From NCBI GenBank assembly GCA_015057665.1, contig SVDY01000004.1, forward strand, positions 1 to 64,000: a stretch of 64,000 nt of DNA, read 5' to 3'. Shown piece by piece: positions 56,251 to 64,000 of the stretch (positions are counted from its first letter, which is position 1; each line of letters begins with the position of its first letter). Position numbers and translations under genes: made by a program. A model generated the notes under the pieces. It was not told the origin of the DNA, made no database searches, and saw nothing but the letters and a program-made list of their open reading frames with translations. The DNA is from Lachnospiraceae bacterium. Its GTDB lineage: Bacteria; Bacillota; Clostridia; Lachnospirales; Lachnospiraceae.

Positions 56251-56274
56251 CCATCTTTTTCAATCTTATTAAGA

Positions 56275-56631
56275 CTATGCTAATTTGCTTTTTGCAAGTT
56301 CTGCTAAAGCTGTGAAACCAGCTGCATCGTTGATAGCCATTTCAGAAAGCATTTTTCTGTTCACTTCAACACCAGCTAATTTTAAGCCGTGCATCATTTT
56401 GCTGTAAGATAAACCGTTCATACGAGCTGCAGCGTTGATACGTGCGATCCATAACTGTCTGAACTGACGTTTTCTTTCTTTACGTCCTGCGTAAGCGCTT
56501 GTTAAAGCTCTCATTACGGACTGTTTTGCTACTCTATACTGTTTGGAGCGTGCTCCTCTGTAACCTTTAGCTAATTTTAATGTTCTATTGTGTCTTTTTC
56601 TTGCGCCTAAAGCACCTTTAATTCTTGCCAT
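56275..56631 (-). CDS. rplT: 50S ribosomal protein L20
   Basis: 118 aa, full length. Start [15 protein letters not shown] and the conserved [15 protein letters not shown] and [12 protein letters not shown]-type segment (here [15 protein letters not shown]). Binds 23S rRNA early in assembly; in Firmicutes it also represses this operon through the leader RNA. GGAGGAATTGTAAG precedes the ATG. Confidence 0.98.
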   Translation of the reverse strand: MARIKGALGARKRHNRTLKLAKGYRGARSKQYRVAKQSVMRALTSAYAGRKERKRQFRQLWIARINAAARMNGLSYSKMMHGLKLAGVEVNRKMLSEMAINDAAGFTALAELAKSKLA

Positions 56632-56660
56632 CTTACAATTCCTCCTATAATTATTTCAGA

Positions 56661-56858
56661 TTAAAGATATGGTAAAATCTTTTTCATGTTCTTAACGTTT
56701 GTGCAGTCTACGATTGCAGATTTTCTAAGATTTCTTTTTCTCTTAGGAGATTTTTTTGTTAAGATATGGCTTTTGTAAGCTTTGAATCTTTTTAATTTTC
56801 CTGTACCTGTTACTTTGAAGCGCTTTGCAGCTGCTCTGCTTGTTTTCATTTTTGGCAT
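56661..56858 (-). CDS. rpmI: 50S ribosomal protein L35
   Basis: 65 aa from ATG 56858 ([17 protein letters not shown]), with AAGGAGGATACC before it. Full length, ends KKILPYL. Middle gene of infC-rpmI-rplT. Confidence 0.98.
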   Translation of the reverse strand: MPKMKTSRAAAKRFKVTGTGKLKRFKAYKSHILTKKSPKRKRNLRKSAIVDCTNVKNMKKILPYL

Positions 56859-56894
56859 GATGGTATCCTCCTTGCTTGTTCCATTTATCAATTA

Positions 56895-56987
56895 ATTTAA
56901 CGTTTTTCTGTTAAAAACATTACTCTATTTAACGTTTTTCTGTTAAAAACATTACTCTATTTAACGTTTTTCTGTTAAAAACATTAC
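56895..56987 (-). repeat. 32-bp tandem triplication across the infC stop codon
   Basis: Copies begin at 56895, 56927 and 56959. The copy at 56959 is the real end of infC (codes VMFLTEKR and stop); the other two repeat that end in the infC-rpmI spacer. Each copy can form a small hairpin (GTTTTT / AAAAAC). Confidence 0.9.
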
Positions 56988-57467
56988 CATGCTTCTGCCT
57001 TCCATCTTTGGAGCCTTATCAACGTTAGCTACATCGGAAAGCTTTTCTGCAAATTCATCTAAGATGATCTTGCTTGCATTCACATGGGCTAATTCACGTC
57101 CTCTGAATCGTAAGGAAACTTTAACTTTGTCACCTTTAGATAAGAACTTACGAGCCTGATTTACTTTTGTGTTCAGGTCGTTTACATCAATGTTTGGAGA
57201 AAGGCGAACTTCTTTGACTTCGATAGTCTTCTGTTTCTTCTTTGCTTCTTTCTCTTTACGGGCCAACTCATAACGATATTTTCCATAGTCGATAATCTTG
57301 CACACAGGTGGTTTCGCATTTGGTGCAATTTTCACCAGGTCAAGTTCTGCTTCTCTCGCACGCTTCATAGCTTCTTTCGCCGGCATAATACCAAGCTGGT
57401 CTCCATCTGGTCCAATAAGACGAACTTCCTTGTCTCTGATCTGTTCGTTAATCATTAAATCGCTAAT
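56961..57467 (-). CDS. infC: Translation initiation factor IF-3, with an ATT start codon
   Basis: 168 aa. The start is placed at ATT 57467 (ATT AGC GAT TTA ATG...), because GGAGG lies 9 bases before it; the ATG four codons later is 21 bases from that site. An ATT start is the known self-regulating start of infC. Motifs: NEQIRDKEVRLI, MPAKEAM, PVCKIIDYGKYRYE and KVSLRFRGRELAH. IF-3 binds the 30S subunit and checks start codons. The 3' end is triplicated (see repeat). Confidence 0.95.
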   Translation of the reverse strand: MSDLMINEQIRDKEVRLIGPDGDQLGIMPAKEAMKRAREAELDLVKIAPNAKPPVCKIIDYGKYRYELARKEKEAKKKQKTIEVKEVRLSPNIDVNDLNTKVNQARKFLSKGDKVKVSLRFRGRELAHVNASKIILDEFAEKLSDVANVDKAPKMEGRSMVMFLTEKR

Positions 57468-57786
57468 AGTAGTGCACCTCCATCATAAAATCTCTCTAAG
57501 CTTTTACTCTCCCCTACAGGAATATTCTACATATCCTCATGATATGTACCCCGCAGCCCCTATCCAGAATTCGGACAAACGAAAAATCGGTGGACAGTTT
57601 CCTATCCACCGACATAAATGTTGTAGTCTATCTTTCATAAGACACTCTGAAAAAATCTCTGTAAATCTTTCTTCTGTCTGTCTTATCAAATTCGAGTCAT
57701 ACATCAAATATGAACCCAAGTCACTTCCTCGTGCTAAGGTGAGAGTGGATACTCTGCTTTCCTGTATGTATTGCTTTTCGCAACCT
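57468..57786 (-). promoter_or_regulatory. Structured leader of infC-rpmI-rplT (L20-leader-type position)
   Basis: About 320 bases between promoter and infC. It includes an intrinsic terminator (57580-57612) and a hairpin ACATATC/GATATGT at about 57532-57547. Position, length and an attenuator fit the L20-controlled leader of Firmicutes; I cannot verify the pseudoknot by eye. Confidence 0.6.
57580..57612 (-). terminator. Attenuator upstream of infC
   Basis: Perfect 8-bp stem TCGGTGGA / TCCACCGA with a 10-base loop and TTTTT on the minus strand, 113 bases before the infC start. Confidence 0.8.
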
Positions 57787-57791
57787 CAACT

Positions 57792-57820
57792 ATAATACCA
57801 TGCGAAACTGCTTATGTCAA
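57792..57820 (-). promoter_or_regulatory. Strong sigma-A promoter of the infC operon
   Basis: TTGACA, 17-bp spacer, TATTAT on the minus strand. Confidence 0.85.
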
Positions 57821-57942
57821 GCAATATTTTCGAAGAAATTATAGTTTTTCAACGTTACTGATCATAGCACTTTTTGAGTCCTATGTCAAATCCATTCGTG
57901 GTAAATTCGATTAAATTCAATTAAATCCTCGTGGTAAATCGA

Positions 57943-59430
57943 CTAAATCCCAAGGAACTTCTCCACTTCTTTTCTCATATCTTCTGTCTCACAGACTGTC
58001 TTATGAAGAACAGGAGCTGTACGGATGTCTTCGATTGCCTGAGGCACTTTCACACCGGAAATGCGGGACAGCTCGTCTACTAATTCGAAATCGCTCTTTT
58101 CGTCATAGGCAGGGTCGATGGCATTCATAACGCTTCTTGTAAATTTGTATGGGCTTGCTGTGGACGCAATAACAACAGGTGTTGTATCTGCAGTCTCTGC
58201 CACGTATTTCTTATAAACTTTGGCAGCGACTGCTGTATGGGTATCGATAATATATCCGGCATTGTCATATACTTCTTTAATCACCTGCGCTGTCTCAGCC
58301 TCTGTGGCATATCCGCCCCAGAAGTCGGAAAGTTCTGCTTTCATCTCGTCAGTAATCTCATATACGCCGGTCTCGGATAAGGATTTCATTAAGGCTTTGT
58401 TTGTTTCTCCGCTCTCTCCCGCAATTTTATAAATTAATCTCTCTAAGTTAGAGGAAATTAAAATGTCCATGGATGGAGAAGTAGTAAGAACAAATTCTCT
58501 GTTTCTGTCGTAACGGCCTGTCTCAAAGAAATCATATAATACTTTGTTATCATTGGATGCACAGATTAATTTGGCAATCGGCATACCCATTAACTTGGCA
58601 TAGTATGCTGCAAGGATATTGCCAAAGTTACCCGTTGGAACGACTACATTCATCGGTTCGCCACAGGCTAATTCACCGTTCTTCACAAGTGTTCCGTATG
58701 CATATACATAGTAAGCAATCTGTGGAACGAGACGTCCGATATTGATGGAGTTGGCAGAGGAGAACTGGTATCCTGCTTCTGCTAAAATGTCACCAAATGC
58801 TGCATCGGAGAACATCTTTTTCACACCTGTCTGGGCATCGTCAAAGTTTCCTGTAATACCGATGACATGTGTGTTAGCGCCTCTTTGAGTTACCATCTGT
58901 TTTTCCTGAATCGGACTTACGCCGTTCTTTGGATAGAATACGATAATCTTTGTTCCCGGTACATCCGCAAAACCTGCAAGGGCCGCTTTTCCTGTATCGC
59001 CGGATGTGGCGGTGAGAATAACGATCTCGTTCTTCACATTGTTCTTCTTTGCGGATGTTGTCAAAAGATAAGGCAGAATGGAAAGTGCCATATCTTTAAA
59101 TGCGATTGTGGAACCGTGGAATAATTCTAAGTAGTTCGCTCCGTCTCTCTTTACAATCGGAGCAATCTCTTCGCAGTCAAACTTAGAATCGTATGCGCTG
59201 TTGATACAATATTTTAATTCCTCTTCTGTAAAATCAGTAAGGAAAAGTTTTAACACTTCGTAAGCTGTCTCCTGATAAGACATCTTGCTTAAATCTTCTA
59301 ATGACACGTCCATCTTTGGAATGAAGGAAGGCACGTACAAACCGCTTTCTTTTGCAAGACCATAAAGAATAGCCTCTGATGCTGTCACTGTTTCATTGTC
59401 GTTACGGGTACTTTTGTAAATTAAATCCAT
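57943..59430 (-). CDS. thrC: Threonine synthase
   Basis: 495 aa from ATG 59430 (AGAGGTG 9 bases before). The long form with the N-terminal segment YKSTRNDNETVTASEAI. The PLP Lys is in HGSTIAFKDMALS, and the phosphate loop in TATSGDTGKAAL. Converts O-phosphohomoserine to threonine. Single-gene unit; I see no clear terminator between 57830 and 57942, only a direct repeat (TTTACCACGA twice). Confidence 0.96.
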   Translation of the reverse strand: MDLIYKSTRNDNETVTASEAILYGLAKESGLYVPSFIPKMDVSLEDLSKMSYQETAYEVLKLFLTDFTEEELKYCINSAYDSKFDCEEIAPIVKRDGANYLELFHGSTIAFKDMALSILPYLLTTSAKKNNVKNEIVILTATSGDTGKAALAGFADVPGTKIIVFYPKNGVSPIQEKQMVTQRGANTHVIGITGNFDDAQTGVKKMFSDAAFGDILAEAGYQFSSANSINIGRLVPQIAYYVYAYGTLVKNGELACGEPMNVVVPTGNFGNILAAYYAKLMGMPIAKLICASNDNKVLYDFFETGRYDRNREFVLTTSPSMDILISSNLERLIYKIAGESGETNKALMKSLSETGVYEITDEMKAELSDFWGGYATEAETAQVIKEVYDNAGYIIDTHTAVAAKVYKKYVAETADTTPVVIASTASPYKFTRSVMNAIDPAYDEKSDFELVDELSRISGVKVPQAIEDIRTAPVLHKTVCETEDMRKEVEKFLGI

Positions 59431-59495
59431 CGATAAACACCTCTTCCAGTCGTTTTTCTCTTTCACTCATTAATGTGGTGAATCATATAAGACAG

Positions 59496-59524
59496 AGTAT
59501 AACACACTGTTTGAAGATTAACAA
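59496..59524 (-). promoter_or_regulatory. Promoter of thrC
   Basis: TTGTTA, 17-bp spacer, TATACT on the minus strand, about 65 bases before the start. Confidence 0.5.
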
Positions 59525-59560
59525 GAAGAATTAAATTCAAACAACAATCTTTTCATAATC

Positions 59561-60184
59561 TTATTTAAAGAATTCATGCTGCTGATATTTAAATAATTTT
59601 GTAAGACAGGTGTCAAACCATTTTACATTTGAGGCTGCCGACATACTCCGCTCCATAAAATAGAGCGCTCCTTCCGAATAATCTTCTCCTGCTAAAGCCC
59701 GGTCTACGGATTCTTTCGTGGATTCGGCAACTTTTACCGTGTAGTATCTTCCATCTGCAACAGGAGAAAACTGAACTGCACCGTTTACATTCTGAAATAC
59801 CACCTCTTCTACCGTATCAGGAAACTGTTCGTGTTCCATACGGTTCAAAATCACATTTGCCACAAGTATTTTGCTCTTTTTATCCAGATTGCCGGCTTCT
59901 GCTTCTACAATGCGGGTAAGAATTTTATAATCTTTTTCAGACAATCCATACTCATTTGGAACCATATGCGCCACCTGAATGGCATCTTCATTGGCCATGC
60001 GGATCCGCTGCCGGTTAAGAATCTGCTGATCTGACGGGTTTGTCCCAATTGCAGCGGCCGGTACTGCTTCCACATGTTTTACATAGAATGCGCTTACCAC
60101 GCAAAAAATAAGAAAAATAAAAAGAATCAGGCAGTAAGAAGTAATCCTGTCTGCCTGATTTGTAATAATTCTTTTCAAATTCAT
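59561..60184 (-). CDS. Cell-wall hydrolase, SleB/CwlJ-like
   Basis: 207 aa. One N-terminal membrane helix or uncleaved signal (about 17-36), then a Hydrolase_2-type domain: LTRIVEAEAGN with the catalytic Glu, VANVILNRM, and NGAVQFSPVADG. The family cleaves spore-cortex muramic lactam peptidoglycan during germination, or vegetative wall. A sigma-G-like promoter just upstream supports a spore role. ATG at 60184 behind GAGGTGAT. Confidence 0.85.
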   Translation of the reverse strand: MNLKRIITNQADRITSYCLILFIFLIFCVVSAFYVKHVEAVPAAAIGTNPSDQQILNRQRIRMANEDAIQVAHMVPNEYGLSEKDYKILTRIVEAEAGNLDKKSKILVANVILNRMEHEQFPDTVEEVVFQNVNGAVQFSPVADGRYYTVKVAESTKESVDRALAGEDYSEGALYFMERSMSAASNVKWFDTCLTKLFKYQQHEFFK

Positions 60185-60210
60185 GACATAATCACCTCAT
60201 TTCCTTACTA

Positions 60211-60240
60211 GTATATGACGAAATTATGTCTTTCTATTCA
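60211..60240 (-). promoter_or_regulatory. Sigma-G-like promoter of the SleB/CwlJ-like gene
   Basis: TGAATA, 17-bp spacer, CATATAC on the minus strand, about 27 bases before the start codon, matching the forespore pattern. Confidence 0.55.
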
Positions 60241-60296
60241 TTTTCTATATATTTTTGGTAATCGTACAAAAACAACTCTGCATCAACAATCCTTCA

Positions 60297-61550
60297 TCAC
60301 TCATAACGCAGGGCTTCGATCGGATTCATCCTGGCCGCCTTCACAGATGGAATCAGGCCAAATACAATTCCGATGACCATGGAAAAGACCACTGCAATTA
60401 AAATGGCCGGAATGCTGATAGCAACCGGAGTTCCCGTCATGACAGAGATGATCTCGGCAAGAATAATACCTGCAATCACACCAATGACACCTCCAAGGCT
60501 TGTAATCACCACAGATTCTGTCAGAAACTGAAGCATAATTGTATCGTTTTTCGCACCAATTGCTTTTTTTAGACCGATCTCACTGGTCCGCTCTGTGACA
60601 GATACCAGCATAATGTTCATGACACCGATACCTCCTACAAGAAGGGAAATGCTGGCGATCCACAGAAGCTGCTGGTTCGTCGTTTTACTAAGTTCCTGCA
60701 TCTCCTGAGCACGGTCCAGAGTATTGGATGCCTTATAGCGCATCTCTTTCCCGGCATCCGTCAGATAAGTATTCAGATGATTGGCCGCCACCTTTCCCGC
60801 CGCATTCATATAGTCGGTTGTGCTGGCACGGACAACCAGATTGGCCGGTTCATCATAAAGATAAGGAATAGACCAGGCCGCCTGAGATATAAAAACTTTG
60901 CAGGCTGACTCAGCCATATAGTTATAATAATCTTCCGGAGACTGAATGACCAGCTCGGATTCTCCAGCCGGTTCTACCAGACCGATGACAGTAAAAGGTT
61001 CCCCTTCTATCTCCAGAATTTCTCCTATTGGATTTTTCCCCTGGAACAGAATTCTGGCTGTCTCTGTCTCTACAATGGCAACTTTATGAAATTTCTCATA
61101 ATCTTCTTCTACAAAAAGCCTTCCGCTTACCAGACGGTATCCACAGACAGAGAAATAGTCAGATCTTACTCCGTAAATTCTTCCTGAGGTAAGTCCGATA
61201 TTCTGGTAATACACGCCTTCCATCACATCACGCGCGTTGTAAAGAGCTGCATCCTCTACATGAGCCAGATCACGGATTTCCGGAAGAATATCCTCCTCAA
61301 AGACCGGAACTCCTGCTGGAATGCCGGAGTATTCCGCTTCGTATGGATAGCCTTTCTCTGAAAGTTCTACTTCAACCGTATTGTTGCCGGAACCGATGAT
61401 GTTTTTCTTCATCTGTTCATTGGTTCCTTTAATAGTAGATACAATGGAAATGATGGACGCAATGCCGATAATGATACCAAGCATGGTCAGAAAAGTTCTC
61501 ATCTTATGGGAAAGAACACTCTGACAGGCCTGTCTAATATTTTCAAACAT
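60297..61550 (-). CDS. ABC transporter permease, MacB/FtsX type
   Basis: 417 aa. N-terminal helix after SHKMRTFLTMLGIIIGIASI, a large extracellular MacB-type domain (about 45-270), then three helices at the C-terminus with SERTSEIGLKKAIGA. This type does mechanotransmission rather than carry substrates through a channel. Last gene of the exporter operon; 15 bases after the adaptor. No terminator is clear after it. Confidence 0.92.
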   Translation of the reverse strand: MFENIRQACQSVLSHKMRTFLTMLGIIIGIASIISIVSTIKGTNEQMKKNIIGSGNNTVEVELSEKGYPYEAEYSGIPAGVPVFEEDILPEIRDLAHVEDAALYNARDVMEGVYYQNIGLTSGRIYGVRSDYFSVCGYRLVSGRLFVEEDYEKFHKVAIVETETARILFQGKNPIGEILEIEGEPFTVIGLVEPAGESELVIQSPEDYYNYMAESACKVFISQAAWSIPYLYDEPANLVVRASTTDYMNAAGKVAANHLNTYLTDAGKEMRYKASNTLDRAQEMQELSKTTNQQLLWIASISLLVGGIGVMNIMLVSVTERTSEIGLKKAIGAKNDTIMLQFLTESVVITSLGGVIGVIAGIILAEIISVMTGTPVAISIPAILIAVVFSMVIGIVFGLIPSVKAARMNPIEALRYE

Positions 61551-61565
61551 ATCATCTGCTCCTTC

Positions 61566-62618
61566 CTAATAAACCACGTTGGATGCGTCCCTGGAAATGA
61601 CCGTATTGGCGCCTTCTCTTACATTCTTTCCGTAAGGAAATGCAACATATTCATCATTTGCAAGACCGTCTTTAATCTCAATGACTGTATTGTAAAGAGA
61701 CTGGCCTGTTGTTACATAACGTTTCTCAAGCCTTCCTCTTCCGCCTCTTACATAAAGATAGCTTCTGCTGCCTTCCGAACGAAGGTAAGCAAGGGGCAGA
61801 AACAGTTTGCTGCTGATTCCATCAAAACCAATGTTTACCTTCTCACCTGCTTCTGCTTCCACTAAGCTGTCTGTAATCACAGCAGTAAACGGATAATAGG
61901 ATACATTGGGATTTTGACTGTTCTCCGGTTCATACTCCTCTTTTCCTGCCGGAAACGTGGATATGTCCGTAATTCTTGCCTGAAATGTTCTGCCTGTATC
62001 CCAGGAAACAGCGGTAATGAGAGAACCTTTTTTTACACTGGCATAATTGAACTCATCAATTACACCTTTTACATACAGTTTTTTCTCACTGGTCACAATG
62101 AGGACTGCACCGCCGCTCTGTGCGGCATCTGTATTGATCGTTTTCACAATTCCATCAATAGCCGCATAGACAGTAGCATCGTCCACTTCTTTTTTTAATG
62201 TTTCATACTCCAGTTTGAGCTGTTTCAACTCATATTCCAGGTTCTTTTTCTCTTCTCCGTTGGTGTATGCAAGGGAACGCTCTGCTTCTTTTACTGCATA
62301 TTCCTTTAATTCCAGATCGATTTTTTCTTTTTCCATGTCAAAGCTCAAAAGAGGATCGCCTGTTTTGACTTCCTGCCCCGCTTCCACATAGATATCATCA
62401 ATGGATTTCCCATTGTAAGGCAGAACTTCCTGACTCATACTATTGGTCACAGTCCCGGTGCACATATCATAGTCTTTCCACCAGTCATCCCGCAACATGG
62501 AAACAGGAACAACTTCTACAGCCTGAAACTTCTCCTGATAGAAAATCCAGGCACCTGCTGCAAGAATCAGCAATAAAAGGATAAAGAAAGGAAATCTTCT
62601 CTTTTTCTTTTCACTCAT
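61566..62618 (-). CDS. Membrane-fusion adaptor of the MacA/HlyD type
   Basis: 350 aa. An N-terminal membrane helix (9-28) is followed by lipoyl-like halves (IYVEAGQEVKTGDPLLSF and VYAAIDGIVKTINT) around a short coiled coil, then beta-barrel and membrane-proximal domains. It connects permease and ATPase to an extracellular task. It overlaps the ATPase gene by 4 bases (ATGA). Confidence 0.88.
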   Translation of the reverse strand: MSEKKKRRFPFFILLLLILAAGAWIFYQEKFQAVEVVPVSMLRDDWWKDYDMCTGTVTNSMSQEVLPYNGKSIDDIYVEAGQEVKTGDPLLSFDMEKEKIDLELKEYAVKEAERSLAYTNGEEKKNLEYELKQLKLEYETLKKEVDDATVYAAIDGIVKTINTDAAQSGGAVLIVTSEKKLYVKGVIDEFNYASVKKGSLITAVSWDTGRTFQARITDISTFPAGKEEYEPENSQNPNVSYYPFTAVITDSLVEAEAGEKVNIGFDGISSKLFLPLAYLRSEGSRSYLYVRGGRGRLEKRYVTTGQSLYNTVIEIKDGLANDEYVAFPYGKNVREGANTVISRDASNVVY

Positions 62619-63352
62619 TCAGAAGCCACCTCCTGTGTTTCCATCTGTACTTCTGTCTGCACCACTGTTTCAGCCTTCTGTGTTTCTTCCCGGATAATCT
62701 CCCCGTCAAACAGGTGAATGATCCGCTTTGCCTGGCGGGCTACTTTCTCATTGTGGGTAATCATGATAACTGTCATCCCCTCCTCATTGAGCTGTCGGAA
62801 CAATTCCATGATCGCAAGGCCGGATTTGGAATCCAGAGAACCGGTCGGTTCATCCGCAAGAAGAATCTTTGGATGATTGATGATGGCTCTGGCAATGGCC
62901 ACCCGCTGCTTTTGTCCTCCGGAAAGCTGATTTGGCATGAAATCCATTCTGTCCTCCAATCCAACTTTCGCCAGGGCTTTTCTTGCCATTCTGTAACGTT
63001 CTCTCAGAGGAATGCCTGCATAGCTTAAAGGCAGGGCTACGTTATCAAGAGCTGTCATCTTGGGCAAAAGATGAAAGTTCTGAAATACAAATCCGATACT
63101 ATTTAACCTGACATCGGAAAGTTCATCATCGTCGCAGGCTGATACATCCTGTCCCTCCAGAAAATACATACCGGAGGTCGGTCTGTCCAGACAGCCGAGC
63201 AGATTCATAAGCGTCGTTTTTCCTGAACCGGACGGCCCCATAACAGCCAAATATTCTCCTTCTTCCACCTGCAGATGAATATCTTTTAAAACAGGCACCA
63301 CAAGTTCTTCTGATACATAGTCTTTACAGATATCTTTTAATTCGAGAATCAT
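62615..63352 (-). CDS. ABC transporter ATP-binding protein, MacB/LolD type
   Basis: 245 aa. Walker A GPSGSGKTT, Q-loop FVFQNFHLL, signature LSGGQKQRVAIARA, Walker B ILLADEPTGSLD and H-loop MITHNEK are intact. The C-terminus has a Thr/Glu/Val-rich tail of about 20 residues beyond the usual end. It drives the exporter. Overlaps both neighbours by 4 bases, so the operon is translationally coupled. Confidence 0.96.
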   Translation of the reverse strand: MILELKDICKDYVSEELVVPVLKDIHLQVEEGEYLAVMGPSGSGKTTLMNLLGCLDRPTSGMYFLEGQDVSACDDDELSDVRLNSIGFVFQNFHLLPKMTALDNVALPLSYAGIPLRERYRMARKALAKVGLEDRMDFMPNQLSGGQKQRVAIARAIINHPKILLADEPTGSLDSKSGLAIMELFRQLNEEGMTVIMITHNEKVARQAKRIIHLFDGEIIREETQKAETVVQTEVQMETQEVASE

Positions 63353-64000
63353 AAGAGTACCTCCATAGGCATAGGAATGCTGCCTACCGGTCCCTGTTCC
63401 TCTCTGTCATCTCCCTGTGTGCCCTCATTATCAAATTCCTGGAAAATATCATCATCAAGCTGAAGTTCATTCTCATGATTCCCTTCCGTATCGGACTGGC
63501 CGGACTGACTTTCCGCCTCTTTTGTTGTTCTTGCAAAAGCATGGAGCTCTTCCGTCGGAAAAGCAATATAATCTTCCCTGTCAAGACCGGATAAGATTTC
63601 ATACTGCCCCAGTTCTTCATTAAATGTTCCAAGGGTCACTTCTCTTTTTTCAAGAAGTTTCAGACTGCTCTCGGCCCAGACATAAGTCTTTCCTTCTTCC
63701 TGTACAAGATAATAACCTTCCAGCCAGACACCGTCTTTTACCACATCCTGTCCGCGGTCCAATTCCACATAGACATGCTGTCCAAGAAGCAGTCCGGCAG
63801 AAGAATCCAGCTTCACATAGAAAGGATAAGTGGATGAGGTCGTCAGCTCCACCGTATCTGTATAGGATACCTGTCCGGAATCTTCCGGATTCTGCGTATC
63901 TATGGTTACAATAGTTCCTGTCCATTTCACATCCTTGTCCACTCTTGAACGGACAATTACCTTGGCTCCCTCTTCAATGGACCACTGATTCTGTTCATTG
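63349..64000 (-). CDS. Second adaptor protein, C-terminal part (runs off right edge)
   Basis: The frame is open to the window edge; the in-frame GTG at 63942 is not a true start because coding sense continues upstream (NEQNQWSIEEGAKVIVRSRV). The visible 216 residues are a beta-barrel/membrane-proximal type region with YVELDRGQDVVKDGVW and TLGTFNEELGQYEILSGL, followed by an acidic tail. It resembles HlyD/MacA adaptors, so the operon encodes two adaptors. The N-terminus is outside the window. Confidence 0.75.
   Translation of the reverse strand, partial: NEQNQWSIEEGAKVIVRSRVDKDVKWTGTIVTIDTQNPEDSGQVSYTDTVELTTSSTYPFYVKLDSSAGLLLGQHVYVELDRGQDVVKDGVWLEGYYLVQEEGKTYVWAESSLKLLEKREVTLGTFNEELGQYEILSGLDREDYIAFPTEELHAFARTTKEAESQSGQSDTEGNHENELQLDDDIFQEFDNEGTQGDDREEQGPVGSIPMPMEVLL

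Overview
The window looks like chromosomal DNA of a low-GC, endospore-forming member of the Clostridia, most likely a gut Lachnospiraceae. The evidence is the Firmicutes-type gene set (infC-rpmI-rplT with an upstream attenuator, one-chain glyS, recO-era, class B sortase, LTA-synthase-like sulfatase), an alpha/beta-type spore protein (SASP), a SleB/CwlJ-like cortex hydrolase, and many dockerin-tagged surface proteins. The species is inferred, not proven. Nearly all genes lie on the minus strand; the SASP gene is the only clear plus-strand gene.

Region 1 (1-37 kb) is an accessory surface-protein island. After the 5' end of ppdK it holds seven secreted proteins that each end in a type I-like dockerin: a Cys-rich 48-residue-repeat protein (466-3801), a transglutaminase/LRR/Cys-repeat protein (9171-14030), and five proteins built on SGNH (GDSL) esterase-like domains (16314-35571). 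The first SGNH gene of a head-to-tail series has a near-identical neighbour, and a truncated copy of that neighbour's head sits alone at 8355-9062. The last SGNH-dockerin gene is followed by a small gene (32774-33535) that encodes a secreted single cohesin with a Thr/Glu/Ala/Pro linker and a sortase-type C-terminus (APNTG, membrane segment, KKRA). Together they look like a minimal, non-cellulosomal cohesin-dockerin surface system whose visible clients are esterase-like, transglutaminase-like or repeat proteins rather than glycoside hydrolases. Two insertion sequences (an IS4/IS231-like element inserted at the tail of an IS200-like tnpA) split the island. An MMPL exporter and its xxxLxxG-repeat partner lie between dockerin genes.

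Region 2 (36-60 kb) is mostly housekeeping: an AMP-forming acyl-CoA synthetase, glyS, recO, era, an M16C peptidase, SASP, then an operon gyrB/parE-gyrA/parC-srtB-ltaS-like, a YdcF-family protein, a histidine phosphatase, murF, infC-rpmI-rplT, thrC and a spore-cortex-hydrolase-like gene with a sigma-G-like promoter. The class B sortase is a candidate enzyme for anchoring the cohesin. Between glyS and recO there is a non-coding repeat field: six degenerate 33-nt palindromes at mostly ~70-bp spacing, running into a 27-bp tandem array.

Region 3 (60-64 kb) is a tightly overlapping ABC exporter operon of the MacAB type: a partial adaptor entering from the right edge, an ATPase, a second adaptor and a FtsX/MacB-like permease.

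Most island genes carry their own clear sigma-A promoter (TTG-N17-TATAAT type) and intrinsic terminator, so they are mainly separate transcription units. All statements come from reading the sequence by eye; no database search was run.
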